DNA of 64,000 bases from Nannochloris sp. 'desiccata' (lineage: Eukaryota > Chlorophyta > Trebouxiophyceae > Chlorellales > Chlorellaceae), in the NCBI GenBank assembly GCA_019044685.2, contig JAGTXX020000004.1, positions 682,001 to 746,000 on the forward strand, read 5' to 3'. The notes under the pieces are model-generated. The model saw nothing but the letters and a program-made list of their open reading frames with translations. It ran no database searches and was not told where the DNA came from. Each line of letters opens with the position of its first letter. The stretch's first letter is position 1. Of the stretch, positions 20,292 to 30,896 are shown in pieces. A program made the translations under genes and the position numbers.

Positions 20292-21932
20292 ATGGGTTGT
20301 TTCCCTCCAAATCCTCATGATCTCAGAGTTAAAAGCGTCAAAAAGCCATACGAGAAGGTAAAGGGAATGTATGTGCGAGTCGAAGGCGATGATATTCAGC
20401 TTAGAGGCCATAAAGGTAGTATTTTGGAGAGTATCCCAATGCACATGGTTCGCTGGCTGCCTTGTTCTTTACCTGGAGGCATCGATCACTGTATTTCTTT
20501 ACAATACAAACAACCACAAACCAAAGAAATCTTTCTCAAAGCGAAAACTCGCTCTGCTGTTGCTGATATTTTAAATAGCTTGGATGCTGCCGCTGCGGGA
20601 AAAACGTTCCCGGCTGTAGAGATTCACGCCATTAGTGCGGAAGCTGAAGCACATTCGCTTATTGATAATTCTGAACATCAAGAGAATGCAGATCAGAGCC
20701 ACTCTTCTGCACGCTGCCCTAGGTGTTGGCAGCTTGCGCAGCTGCTTGATGAGCATGAAGCACAGCTGCAAGAGATGGGAATATTGAAAGCCGAGCTGGA
20801 GTCTTGCCGTGCAGAATTAATTGAAGCTATTGAGCAGCGCAATGAAGCAGTAGCCCATGCAGCAAATGCAGCAGAGTCGGCTCGTGCTGCAGCTCAAGCT
20901 CGTCAATCAGAGCTGGAAGCATGCCTTGCCGAGGCGACAGACCGCTGCGAAAAGTTGGTAAAAGAGCTCCGTCTTGCCGCTGCTGCAGCTGATGACAATG
21001 CATCGAAATGCAAAGAGCTTCGAAATGCGTTGGATAAGGCTGAAGAAGAAAAGAGATTGCTTGTTGAGGCGTTAACTACATCTCAAGCTCAAGCTCATGA
21101 CTTACAAGAAGCTTTCAAAGAAACAACATCTCAGCTTCAAGGAGCTTCAAAAAGCTGTGCTTCACTAAAATCCCAAGCTTCTGGTACTCGTTCAGAGTTG
21201 GAAAAGGCCCAGCAAGAAGCTTTAAGGCATTCTGAACTGGTTCATAGCTTACAAAATGAGCTGAAAACGTTGCAAAGTAATTTGGAACGGGTTCAGCAAG
21301 AGGCTGCCAACAGTCAACAGGTCTGGGTAGAGGAAAAGGCCAGACTGGAGGGGGCCTTGGCTGCTATGAATAATAGCAAAAACCACAGCTCTTTATATCT
21401 CTCTTCTAATGAGCACACTAGTGCAGGTCATAGTTCAGTAGAAGCAATGGTTTTGCGCACTCAAGTTGACGAATTAAAGGAACAGCTGAGTACCGCTCGA
21501 GCTGCTGCTGCAGAGCGAGAGCACAAAGAACGCACCCAAGCAGCTGAAAATGCAGCAAAGAGGGCTCAGAAAGACCTTGGCACCACTCAGAAGACGCTTG
21601 AAGAGCATTATGCAGCCCTTCAGGAGGAGGCAAAGAGCTTGAGAGCTCAGGTAATGACGGCACAGTTGGATGCAGCAAACGCCTCGACTGCGTTGGAATT
21701 CCAGCTCTCTGCAGCCAAGAAATCAGAAGATGAAGTCGTTGGATTGCAAGAAAGGCTGGCAGCTGCATTGGCTGCGCAATCAGCAGCTGTGAAAGTGCGC
21801 CACGAGTTGGAGGCGGCGGTTGATAGGTCAAAGGTGGAAATTGATCGATTGGTCAGGCAGAATAAAGCTTTGGAAGCTCGGTGTCAGGAAAATGAGAATA
21901 ATGGTGGGAAAATTGCAGTCTCAGCACGATAA
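20292..21932 (+). CDS. Coiled-coil protein with acylation-type N terminus and PH-like module
   Basis: Single exon, 546 aa from ATG 20292. I do not recognise the family. It begins MGCFPPNP: Gly2 and Cys3 are the layout used for N-myristoylation plus palmitoylation, so membrane anchoring is plausible. Residues about 10-95 look like a small beta-rich PH-like module (YVRVEGDDIQLRGHKGS, ISLQYKQPQTKEIFLKAK, then a helix SAVADILNSLDAA). A CxxC (ARCPRCWQL) lies near residue 145. From about 150 to the end the protein is a nearly continuous coiled coil rich in Ala, Glu, Gln and Leu. Such proteins often act as tethers or in cytoskeletal and ciliary structures; that role here is inference. Confidence 0.72.
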   Translation: MGCFPPNPHDLRVKSVKKPYEKVKGMYVRVEGDDIQLRGHKGSILESIPMHMVRWLPCSLPGGIDHCISLQYKQPQTKEIFLKAKTRSAVADILNSLDAAAAGKTFPAVEIHAISAEAEAHSLIDNSEHQENADQSHSSARCPRCWQLAQLLDEHEAQLQEMGILKAELESCRAELIEAIEQRNEAVAHAANAAESARAAAQARQSELEACLAEATDRCEKLVKELRLAAAAADDNASKCKELRNALDKAEEEKRLLVEALTTSQAQAHDLQEAFKETTSQLQGASKSCASLKSQASGTRSELEKAQQEALRHSELVHSLQNELKTLQSNLERVQQEAANSQQVWVEEKARLEGALAAMNNSKNHSSLYLSSNEHTSAGHSSVEAMVLRTQVDELKEQLSTARAAAAEREHKERTQAAENAAKRAQKDLGTTQKTLEEHYAALQEEAKSLRAQVMTAQLDAANASTALEFQLSAAKKSEDEVVGLQERLAAALAAQSAAVKVRHELEAAVDRSKVEIDRLVRQNKALEARCQENENNGGKIAVSAR

Positions 21933-22271
21933 GTTACGTCGAGGGAAACTTTGAAACAGCAGCTTTGCTCGTTCGCCGTTTCTACCAGAAGTTCTTCCAG
22001 AACAGAGCGACGAGCCTGTTGAGACCTCAACTTCGGCTACTCTGTTTTCAAAGTCAGGGCTCAAAAGCTGCGTTCGTTTCTTATTTTTACTCCTGGCCGT
22101 TTTCTTGGTCTGCAAAAGCACTCGGTCAGCTCTCTCACTGCCCTGGCTTCACATATTTTTGAACATTAATTATATTTAAACACCATCACATTTCTTTCAG
22201 TTAGAGAGGAAAGTCCTCAGACCGTCCCTCGGGGCTTCTCTCGCCCTTTATAGGGTTATATACAACTAGAC
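21933..22271. other. Intergenic region, coiled-coil gene 3' end and JmjC promoter
   Basis: 339 bp between two plus-strand genes. I see no gene; the 65-codon open frame at 21965 is not supported by composition. Confidence 0.4.
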
Positions 22272-24098
22272 ATGTCGGACCGGAGCCTCGAGTGCCCTGT
22301 CTTTAGACCTACTCTAGAACAAGTGAGGAATCTCACCTTTGCACAGTATGTAGAGAGCGTAGAGCCAAAGTGGCTGCACGTAGGAATATGCAGAATAGTA
22401 GCTCCCGAAGGGTGGACCCCCCGGCGGGCAGGTTATGACGACCTGCACCATCTGACGCTGCCTAGGTAAGTTTAAATGTTCTACAGCGCCAGGCCTACGG
22501 ATTAAGTGATCACTGGCTCAAATACTTAGGGTTGTTTTCAATTCTAGAGTGTTTAGCAGATACACAGTTCCTCGATCTTTATATAGCCACCCATTACTCC
22601 ATCCCGTGCATTATTTGAACCTTTCATTTTTCTCTTTGACAGGCCCATTCGGCAACATGCCACCGGACGCCAGGGTCTCTACCGCACGCTCCTGGTAGAA
22701 CAGCGCAGCGTGAATCTCCCTACATTCAAAGCCATGTCTGAAGAACCTACAAACGCACCTCCTACCGCCGAACCTGAGACTCTCGAGCGCAAATTCTGGA
22801 AAAATATTCCCATGAATCCTCCCTTGTATGGAGCTGATGTTCCTGGCTCCTTATTTGATGAGCGCGTTCGCGGCTGGAACCTTAAACGCTTGAAAAGCAT
22901 TCTCAGCCAAACATTGGAGGATAACGACGCAGTGATTCCTGGTGTCACCCAGCCGTATTTATACGCTGGATCTTGGCGCTCATTCTTCGCTTGGCACACT
23001 GAAGACTTGGATTTGCACTCTGTCAATTACATCCACACAGGCGCGCCGAAAACGTGGTATGTCATCCCTCCTCAAGCCAGGGAACGTTTCGAGCTTATGG
23101 CTCGTGATTTGTTACCTGAGCTGTCTCGCAGCTGCCCTGAATTTTTACGTCACAAAGAAATCATGCTTTCCCCTGCTTTGCTCGCTGCTCACAACATCCC
23201 TGTCGTGCGTGCTGTGCACAACGCACGCGAGTTTGTTGTGGTAGGACCTGGTGCGTACCATGCAGGCTTCAATCACGGATTTAATCTCGCTGAAAGTGTG
23301 AATTTCGCTACAAAGGCTTGGATCCCTGTTGGAGCTCGAGCTTCATTTTGTACCTGCCGTTCAGACTCGGTTAAGATCGATATGAGGCTCTTTATCGATG
23401 ATATGGATGCAGAATTGGCTGAGGAAGTACTTGAATCGTACCGTAGCGACTCTGAAGAGGAAGAGGAGGAAAGCGAGGAAGAGAGCAGCGATGAAGAAGA
23501 AGAACAAGATGTCGGTGAAGAGGAGGAGGAAGAAGAAGAAGTTGAAGTGGAAGAATCTGATGAAGAGGAAGAGGTATCAAGCAGTGAAGATGAGAGTGAC
23601 AGTGAAGAAGAGATAGATGAAGAGCTGCCTGCGAAGAGGGTTCGTAGACCTACTCCCAAGGCCATGGCAAACGGCATGGCGCCCAATTGGAAATTGACAC
23701 CGCCTCCGGTTTTGGCAAAAAGAGGAAGACAGAATAATAAAATAAAACCTCTTAAAGCTCAGCATGTGCACCATAAAGGATGCAATCACGTACCTCATAA
23801 TAAACGTGTCTCCCCTACCAACAGTGGCAGCAAGCAAAAATCAGCCCGCAAAACAGCAACACGAAGGAAACTCGCAACCACCGTCTCGGCTTCTGAAAAA
23901 TCATCTGCTGCACATCGACGACAAAAAAGACAGCGTGCTGAAGCTGCACTTCATGCGGCAGCTGTTGCACATGTCCATGCGTCTTCTTCTGATGATGAAG
24001 CAACTGGGTCTCGTCCTGGATCGAAGAGAGGTGCTGCTCAGGCGTGGTATCGACTGTTTGATTCTTTGCTGCCTTCGCTTAAACGCGCAAGGGCGTAA
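22272..24098 (+). CDS. KDM4-type JmjN-JmjC histone lysine demethylase
   Basis: Exons 22272-22465 and 22643-24098 give 549 aa. JmjN at the N terminus (CPVFRPTLEQVRNLTFAQYV) and JmjC (about 105-300) match the JMJD2/KDM4 class. The Fe(II) ligands are present: His183 and Glu185 in FAWHTEDLDLHSVNYIHTGA, and a distal His (about 276) in YHAGFNHGFNLAES. Lys in GAPKTWYVIPP fits 2-oxoglutarate binding. ECPVF, CPEFLRHKEIML and the downstream CTC keep the usual order. Members remove methyl groups from H3K9 or H3K36. There are no PHD or Tudor domains; instead a long acidic stretch (about 390-455) and a basic, NLS-like tail (KSARKTATRRK, HRRQKRQR) follow. Target residue is not decided by sequence. Confidence 0.92.
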
Positions 24099-24722
24099 AA
24101 TAAAAGTACAGTACAAAGAAAAATGAAGTAAAGAAATTTCAAGGAAATGTATCCTTGGTCTGATGCATTGAATAATTTTAATGCGTTTAAATCGTAACTA
24201 TCCCCCCCATCAAATCATTCATTCTTTCTTTCTTTCTTTTCTTTTAGAACACACGTGGCTGCACCATACTAGATACAGTTTTTTAATTGGGCGGCACACC
24301 CTTTGCCTTTTGCTTCTGGCTCTTTCGTACTTTATCAACTTCTCCCCAGCATTCTTCTTTATTTCAACTTGTTTGTTTCCAACTTTTGTTTCTATTTTCC
24401 CGTGTTGTTGCTCTATTCTAGCTCCCTTTTCATTTTTTATTTTCACTACCCTCTTCTCTCATCGAGCCTCCTCTGCCCCCGTCTTCTTTGCATGCTCGGT
24501 TCGTATAGTACGTTCAAATCTGATTTTTTCAAAGTAATGTAATTAATTGTTCAACAACAAATAGCAACTAGCATAAAGTAGTACTCATCATACCAAAGAG
24601 GATATACATCACCACAAAAAAAATTTAAAATTTAAAAAAAAAAGTACCAAACGACATCTATGAGCAAATTCCAATTTCATTCATTTAATTTTTCAATTCT
24701 CATTATTGCAATCTCTTTCCAC
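24099..24722. other. Tail-to-tail intergenic region, JmjC / isoamylase
   Basis: 624 bp. A TTTC microsatellite (about 24224-24243), a long pyrimidine-rich tract (about 24300-24480) and A-rich runs (24613-24645) fill it. The 118-codon plus-strand open frame at 24181 is low-complexity Phe/Leu/Ser reading of the pyrimidine tract and I do not call it. Confidence 0.45.
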
Positions 24723-27161
24723 TCAAACATCTTTCGCGATCAAAAGAATAGCAGAATTAGACTGCATCGTATACTTCTCATCCACTCCATTATTCCCACC
24801 TACTGTCCAATCTCTCGGACTCAGCAAATTCGTATCAGCCAACCGACACCATTTCTTTCCAGCAGGCGCAGCTGGTAACGACAACGCCACTTCAAATGAA
24901 TGCGCATTAAACGCAGCATACAAATCACCACACCCTTGACCACGATCATGCAATGTAAATGCTAAAAAGCGACTTTCAGGATCATCCCAGCGAGTTTCAT
25001 GCCATGTGACGTCACCATCTGATAAAAATTCGGCTCTTCCTAGCAACGGAGATTGTTTTCTAAACTTAATCACCTCGGTATAAAACCTAAACCATCCTGG
25101 ATTTGTCGTACTATCACTTGCGGTACTAGTATCTGCATTATTTTTGGCAGTTTCCATGGCATTCCAGTCAATCCACGTCATCGGCGAGTCATGTCCGTAC
25201 CAATTATTATTACCAGAACGTGTCTGGCCATATTCATCTCCCGCAAGTACCATAGGAACCCCTTGGCTCAACATCAACGCTAAATGCAAGTTGCGCATTT
25301 GTCTTGCACGTAATGCATTGACTGCGGCGGAATTCGTAGGCCCTTCTTCTCCGCAGTTCCAAGTGAAATTGTCATTGGTACCGTCTCGATTGCCTTCCCC
25401 ATTGGCGTTATTATGCTTTTCATTATAAGATACCAGATCAGCTAAAGTAAACCCATCGTGGGCAATGACAAAGTTGACAGAATGGTACGGTTTCCTGCCA
25501 GAAGGTCCGTACACATCTTGACTACCCGCTATACGCGTAGCAAAGGCAGGTTTCATCCCCGGGTCACCTCGAATAAATTTCCTAATATCATCTCTATACT
25601 TGCCATTCCATTCAGCCCATTTTTTATAAGCAGGGAATGTTCCGACTTGGTACATACCAATATCCCATGGTTCAGCGATTAATTTAACCTTGGATAAGAT
25701 TGGATCTTTAGCAATTGCCCGGATCAAGGGGGGATCTTCAATCGCCCGTCCTTGAGAATCTCTACAAAGACATGACGCTAAATCAAATCTGAAGCCATCG
25801 ACGTGGAACTCTGTCACCCACCAGCGTAAAGATTCTAAAATAAGCCCTTTGCCTAAAGGGGCATTGCCTGCGATGGTGTTGCCGCAGCCAGACATGTTGC
25901 AGAGACGCTTGAAACCGTTGGGATCTTGTTGGTAGTACTCTTTGGCGTCTATCCCTCTCCAAGATAAGAGATATGGATCTTCATCATCAGCTTCAGCAGT
26001 ATGGTTGTAAACTACATCTACAATAACTTCAATTCCAGCGTTATGGAGCTTTCTCACCATTTCTTTAAACTCTTCCCCTGTGGCGACAGGATCTGACCCC
26101 GGTAAAGATTTTCTTTCTTCCTGGCTGGCGGCGCCAAATCGGGACATGGGGGCAAAGAAATTGAGGTGAGAATAGCCCCAGATATTCGTCATGTGATCTC
26201 TAGGATTAGGCTGTCGTTGAAATTCTAATTCGTCATATTCAAACACCGGCAATAGCTCCACAGCGTTTATGCCTAAAGAGAGGAAATGAGGAATCTTATC
26301 GGCGAGGCCAAGAAAAGTACCTCGTCGAGCTGGAGCGACGCCTGAGGATGGATCCGCTGTGAAACTGCGTACAGGAAGCTCGTAAATGATCAAGTCCTCG
26401 TCGGGAAGTGAAGGACGGCGGTAGTTTGGACCCCAATCAAATGGCTTCTTTGTAAAATCGTAGGTACCTAAGAAACGACTGCCCATTTTACCTTCAAACT
26501 GTTCAAATTCATCACGAACGCCAAACTTCGCTCTGCCGACAACGTAGCGAGCGTAGGGGTCGAGTAAAATGCGTTTCGAGTCCCAGCGAAATGGACCCTC
26601 CCAGCCGCCATTGCCATCAACTCTGAGACCATAAAGGACGCTTTTGGGGGGTAGATCAGGGACAGTTCCATGCCATACGCCAGATGTGGTATCGTGATGC
26701 ATGGGAAGCTCGGCTACAGGCTCTCCTGTAGCGTTGAACAGGCACAGAGCGACTGAAGTAGCGTTTGGTGCTGCTACGGCGAAATTTATGCCTCCTTCCA
26801 CAGGGGAAGCGCCTAGAGGCTGAACTGAGCCTGGGACAATGGTGACCTTTTCAGGTATAGAGGGCGTAGAACCTGGCATTAACGATGCAATGCCAGAGAT
26901 GAGGTCTCCAAAGGCTTGGCGGTGCAGGGCAGGCATCAAGCCTTTGTTGCTGCGAGTAAAGTTGCCTTGACGCCGAGATCCAATCTGCAAGCATATAATG
27001 TCGGTGTTATATACGTTTTCAATGTTAATTATGCACAAATCAAAATAAATAACGATGGTTTTACTCACGGTTTGGCCTGGGAACGATTTTGCTCTTCGAT
27101 TGATCACTGACCGAGTGGGGGCAAGCCCTTGAGTGACAGAGCAGGTGATCTGTTGTATCAT
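24723..27161 (-). CDS. ISA: Isoamylase-type starch debranching enzyme
   Basis: Exons 27161-27069 and 26984-24723 give 784 aa. The 84-nt intron has no stop and is a multiple of three, so unspliced reading also stays open, but the GTGAGT donor and TGCAG acceptor support splicing. The enzyme hydrolyses alpha-1,6 branches of glucan in the plastid. An N-terminal CBM48-like module (GASPVEGGINFAVAAPNATS) precedes the GH13 barrel with DVVYNHTAE, DGFRFDLAS (nucleophile Asp), LIAEPWD (acid/base Glu) and FVIAHDGFTLADLVSYNEKH. The loop NANGEGNRDGTNDNFTWNCG is typical of isoamylases. A Ser/Arg/Thr-rich start suggests a transit peptide. ISA1 versus ISA3 type is not resolved. It works with the starch-binding CBM20 protein encoded near 57 kb only in the general sense of the same pathway. 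Confidence 0.93.
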   Translation of the reverse strand: MIQQITCSVTQGLAPTRSVINRRAKSFPGQTVSKTIVIYFDLCIINIENVYNTDIICLQIGSRRQGNFTRSNKGLMPALHRQAFGDLISGIASLMPGSTPSIPEKVTIVPGSVQPLGASPVEGGINFAVAAPNATSVALCLFNATGEPVAELPMHHDTTSGVWHGTVPDLPPKSVLYGLRVDGNGGWEGPFRWDSKRILLDPYARYVVGRAKFGVRDEFEQFEGKMGSRFLGTYDFTKKPFDWGPNYRRPSLPDEDLIIYELPVRSFTADPSSGVAPARRGTFLGLADKIPHFLSLGINAVELLPVFEYDELEFQRQPNPRDHMTNIWGYSHLNFFAPMSRFGAASQEERKSLPGSDPVATGEEFKEMVRKLHNAGIEVIVDVVYNHTAEADDEDPYLLSWRGIDAKEYYQQDPNGFKRLCNMSGCGNTIAGNAPLGKGLILESLRWWVTEFHVDGFRFDLASCLCRDSQGRAIEDPPLIRAIAKDPILSKVKLIAEPWDIGMYQVGTFPAYKKWAEWNGKYRDDIRKFIRGDPGMKPAFATRIAGSQDVYGPSGRKPYHSVNFVIAHDGFTLADLVSYNEKHNNANGEGNRDGTNDNFTWNCGEEGPTNSAAVNALRARQMRNLHLALMLSQGVPMVLAGDEYGQTRSGNNNWYGHDSPMTWIDWNAMETAKNNADTSTASDSTTNPGWFRFYTEVIKFRKQSPLLGRAEFLSDGDVTWHETRWDDPESRFLAFTLHDRGQGCGDLYAAFNAHSFEVALSLPAAPAGKKWCRLADTNLLSPRDWTVGGNNGVDEKYTMQSNSAILLIAKDV

Positions 27162-27633
27162 TGCTAGCGATCGAACGGCTTAAGAGCTGTGCTACACCCT
27201 GCTTAGCAAGCTGGCACCGGGCAAGATTTCACAACCAAATGTGATCGTTGTCCTAGGAAGGATTAGGCCACGATCAGGACAAGAATGCAGATTATTTATA
27301 AATTTTACTGATGAATATAAAGGCTTCGGGTTTTGGGTGCCAACAAAAACAACATTTTGCTTGTCATGTTGAGCTGTTTTTCTGAATAGCCGGCTGCTAT
27401 AAATGCCAATCGCCTTTCCATAGTCACGCATATTTTTCATATTATGAACCAATAATTGAGTTCAAAGCTAACTTGGGAGAGCCTATTTTCGCATTTAGTT
27501 TACATGCATCAGAACTTGCACACTTGATTCAAGTTTTGAAAAAAGTTAGGCGAATTTGCAGGCGTCATCGCGCATCGCATTTAACAATTTACTTCTACAC
27601 TAGGATCCGCGCAGCGTAGCCCAACTCTAAGAA
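27162..27633. promoter_or_regulatory. Divergent promoter region, isoamylase / BOP1
   Basis: 472 bp between head-to-head start codons. No identifiable elements beyond AT-rich stretches. Confidence 0.45.
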
Positions 27634-30015
27634 ATGGCTCCTGCCAAGCGTGATGCCAATGGCTCTGGCAGACGACAGCCTCTTTGGGATAGCGACAAGG
27701 ACCTCCAAGCTGAAGACCTAGATTTATCTAGCAGTGATGAAGAAATTGATGAAGAAGCCCAGCATGAAGAAGAAATCGCTGATGCTGTGCTAGATTATGT
27801 CCAAGCTGCCCGTCGCCAAAAGAAAAACCGTCGCAGAGCTCCTAAGAGGATAACAGCAGCAGCAGCTGGTGATGAGGATGAGGATAGTGATGGGATTGAA
27901 GCTGATTCTGAAAGCGGTGGTAGTGATAAAGAAGGTGAATTAGAAGATTTTGATAGCGAGGGTGAAGAAGAGGAGGAACCCAGTCTGGTCTCTGACGACG
28001 ATGAAGAAGAAGAAGAAGTTGAGCTAGAGAACGAGAACTCTGCTACTGGTAGTGAAGAAGAAGACGTCAATAGTGACCCTGCTAGTGATTCTTCAGAAGA
28101 CGAACGTCCTAATCGCAACACAATAGGCGATGTGCCCCTTGCTTGGTATAAAGATGAAGAGCATGTTGGTTATGATGTTGAAGGCACCGCTCTCAGAAAG
28201 AAAGGCCGCCGTGACGCTCTAGAAAGATTATTGGCCCGCTCAGACTCCGCAAAAGAGTATAGAACTATCTATGATGAGTATAATGATGAAGAAATCGTAC
28301 TTAGTAGAGAAGAAATGAGAACGATTCAGAGGATACGAGCGGGTAAATTTGCTCATATTGAAGTGAACCCATTTGAGCCGGAAAATGATTGGTTTACTCG
28401 TGATCCTGAGATTATGCCGTTGAGTGGAGCTCCAGAACCAAAGCGGAGGTTTATTCCGTCGAAATGGGAGGAGAAAAGAGTGGTAAAATTGGTCAGAGCG
28501 ATGAGAAAAGGTTGGATTAAGCGGACGGAGCCTGAGGAGGCGCCCACAAGCTACTTAATGTGGGAAGACGACGGTAAAATAGCTGATAAGACTGCGAATG
28601 GATTAACCTACATCCCTGCGCCTAAACTCAAGCTTCCTGGCCATGAGGAATCCTATAATCCACCCAAAGAATACTTGCCAAGTGAAGAAGAAAAGAACAC
28701 AGCGATCTTGGAAGCGGAGCATGACGGCGAGAAGCCACCCTTTCAGCCAAATGCCTACGAAGCTCTCCGGAAGGTGCCTGCTTACGACAACTTCATCAGA
28801 GAACGCTTTGAACGATGTTTGGACTTGTATCTCTGCCCTAGAGCTAGAATTAAGCGTCTCAATGTTGATGATCCAAAGTCTCTTGTACCTCGGTTACCGA
28901 AGCCCAAAGACTTGCAACCCTTCCCAACGTTGCTTTCTTTACGTTTTTTTGGCCATCGTGGCCCTGTACGCAGTTTATGTACCGATACTACTGGTCAATG
29001 GTTGCTTTCTGGGTCTGCAGATGGGAGTGTTAAGTTGTGGGAAGTGCAAACTGCGAGGTGTGTAAATACTTGGGAGATTGGAGAGGTGGTGACGTGTGTG
29101 GCGTGGTGTCCGAATAGAGAGCTTAGTTTAGCTGCTGTGGTTGCTGGGAATCGTGTATTATTGTTACCTTTAGGTTGCGGGAATGACGAACAAGAAGCAG
29201 CAACTGAGGAAACTTTAAAAACTGCTTTGGAAGCAGCTGCAGCAGCTGTCGCTGACGCTGACGGTGGCAACGGAGCGAATGCTACTGTCACTGTTCCTTC
29301 CCCTGCTGGAACGTGGAAACAAGCTGAAGACACTAGAAATTTACCTGGAGCTGTTGAAATTCCTCATAATTTCCCAGTGAAACATGTCTCCTGGCACAAT
29401 CGTGGTGACTACTTCTCATCTGTCGCACCTACAGGTAACACGAGAGCGGTGCTAGTCCATCAACTCAGCCGTGGCGTCTCTCAAAACCCTTTTAGAAAGA
29501 ATCGTGGCCGCGTCGTCCGCGCCATATTCCACCCTACAAAACCCTTCTTTTTCGTCGCTACCCAGCAAGCTATCCGCGTCTATAATTTAGCAAAGCAATC
29601 TCTAGCTAAAAAATTAATCGGAGGCTCCGGGGTAATTACCTCGATGGATCTCCACCCTTCCGGTGATCATTTAATAGTGGGCGCAGAGGATAAACGTGTG
29701 TGCTGGTACGATTTAGATCTCTCTACAAAACCCTATCGTGCATTACGGTATCACACTCATGCTGTGCGTGCTGCCACTTTCCACACGAGGTACCCTCTGT
29801 TTGCCTCTTCTTCGGATGATGCGAGTGTGCACGTGTTCCACGGGATGGTCTATGCGGACTTGATGACAAACCCACTCATTGTGCCAGTCAAAATTCTGAG
29901 AGGACATACCAGGAATAACGCAGCAGGGGTGAATGACGTGGTCTTTCATCCTACCCAGCCGTGGATTTTTACTGGCGGCGCTGATTCGACTATCTGTTTA
30001 TTTGTAAATCCTTAG
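27634..30015 (+). CDS. BOP1: Ribosome biogenesis protein BOP1/ERB1
   Basis: Single exon, 793 aa. BOP1 (yeast Erb1) is the scaffold of the PeBoW complex (with PES1/Nop7 and WDR12/Ytm1), needed for 27S pre-rRNA processing and 60S assembly in the nucleolus. The N-terminal 155 residues are strongly acidic with a basic KKNRRRAPKR patch. The BOP1NT domain follows (about 165-430): WYKDEEHVGYDVEGTALRKK, IRAGKFAHIEVNPFEPENDW, EPKRRFIPSKWEEKRVVKLV. WD40 repeats occupy the rest, the first reading FGHRGPVRSLCTDTTGQWLL and the last TQPWIFTGGADSTICLF. Length matches the family. No introns despite the size. Confidence 0.96.
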   Translation: MAPAKRDANGSGRRQPLWDSDKDLQAEDLDLSSSDEEIDEEAQHEEEIADAVLDYVQAARRQKKNRRRAPKRITAAAAGDEDEDSDGIEADSESGGSDKEGELEDFDSEGEEEEEPSLVSDDDEEEEEVELENENSATGSEEEDVNSDPASDSSEDERPNRNTIGDVPLAWYKDEEHVGYDVEGTALRKKGRRDALERLLARSDSAKEYRTIYDEYNDEEIVLSREEMRTIQRIRAGKFAHIEVNPFEPENDWFTRDPEIMPLSGAPEPKRRFIPSKWEEKRVVKLVRAMRKGWIKRTEPEEAPTSYLMWEDDGKIADKTANGLTYIPAPKLKLPGHEESYNPPKEYLPSEEEKNTAILEAEHDGEKPPFQPNAYEALRKVPAYDNFIRERFERCLDLYLCPRARIKRLNVDDPKSLVPRLPKPKDLQPFPTLLSLRFFGHRGPVRSLCTDTTGQWLLSGSADGSVKLWEVQTARCVNTWEIGEVVTCVAWCPNRELSLAAVVAGNRVLLLPLGCGNDEQEAATEETLKTALEAAAAAVADADGGNGANATVTVPSPAGTWKQAEDTRNLPGAVEIPHNFPVKHVSWHNRGDYFSSVAPTGNTRAVLVHQLSRGVSQNPFRKNRGRVVRAIFHPTKPFFFVATQQAIRVYNLAKQSLAKKLIGGSGVITSMDLHPSGDHLIVGAEDKRVCWYDLDLSTKPYRALRYHTHAVRAATFHTRYPLFASSSDDASVHVFHGMVYADLMTNPLIVPVKILRGHTRNNAAGVNDVVFHPTQPWIFTGGADSTICLFVNP

Positions 30016-30896
30016 AAAAGGTGTCTACGAGTTTCTTTTAGTTTTTTCTCTGTAATCGATCTTCCAATGTACTAGTAAAGCCTAATTTGATTTTTACAAG
30101 TAGGCTTGTTAGAACGCTGCGGTCCTTTAAACTGTGTGCCAAGAGGATGACGGGAGATTGTGAAAAGCGTTTTTTTTTTTAGCAGGACTTTATAAATTTC
30201 GCGGGAATGCGGAGCAGATTTTCTGTGGAAATTCTCATATATGTAAAGTTTTAATCAGAAAAGACTAGTTTCATTGAGATAGGAATTGCAGCTCATGAGC
30301 AGGGACTCTAGCCTTCTTTAAAAATGGAGGAGGCGGCGGTGGCTGAAAAATAGCGGGCCACCGACCAGTGGGTTTTAATTTTCAGTAATCGAGGCTGCAA
30401 AAGACCCAGTCTTCCTATGTTTTCGATTTGAAACACTCAGTAGACTAGTTAGAAAGGCAGTCGCACACAACTATCGCTGCTTACATGCTAGCGTGCCAAA
30501 ATTGAGTGGGAAATGATTCTGTACGAGAATATGCCCATTTGCTTCCAAACATGCACATGTCGATTTTTTATTCGGATACGGATGAGTGCCTGGTTTTATG
30601 CTTTATTGAGAAGCAAATGGATCTGCGACAAAGACAGATCCACTCGGAGGGTAGAGTATCTACTAGATAGAAAGCACCGCTGGTCCGGGTCAATATAATG
30701 CCATTTATCTCCAGCGTCTCCTTATTTTTGTTGAACAGGAGCTTACAGCGGTGGCTTGGAGCTTCTATCGCTCATTGTAATCCTGGGGGTCGTTGAATTC
30801 TGAAATTTCATCCAGATCAGATTAGGAATTTAATTTTTCAATCAATCAGCTTTAAAGCCTTCTGAAAAGCTTTAGAGAATTTTAGACATTTTAATT
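30016..30896. other. 881-bp intergenic region without a supported gene
   Basis: Holds the BOP1 3'UTR (TGTAA near 30050) and the promoter of the WW-GYF gene. A T11 run ends at 30180. A 61-codon open frame at 30513-30698 starts with ATG but has no recognisable features; I leave it uncalled. Confidence 0.4.

Noticed and set aside
24181..24537. 118-codon plus-strand open frame between the JmjC and isoamylase genes
   Set aside because: It is a Phe/Leu/Ser reading of a pyrimidine-rich tract in a tail-to-tail spacer, with no domain or conserved pattern.
30513..30698. 61-codon ATG-started frame in the BOP1 / WW-GYF spacer
   Set aside because: Too short and featureless to support; composition does not differ from the spacer.
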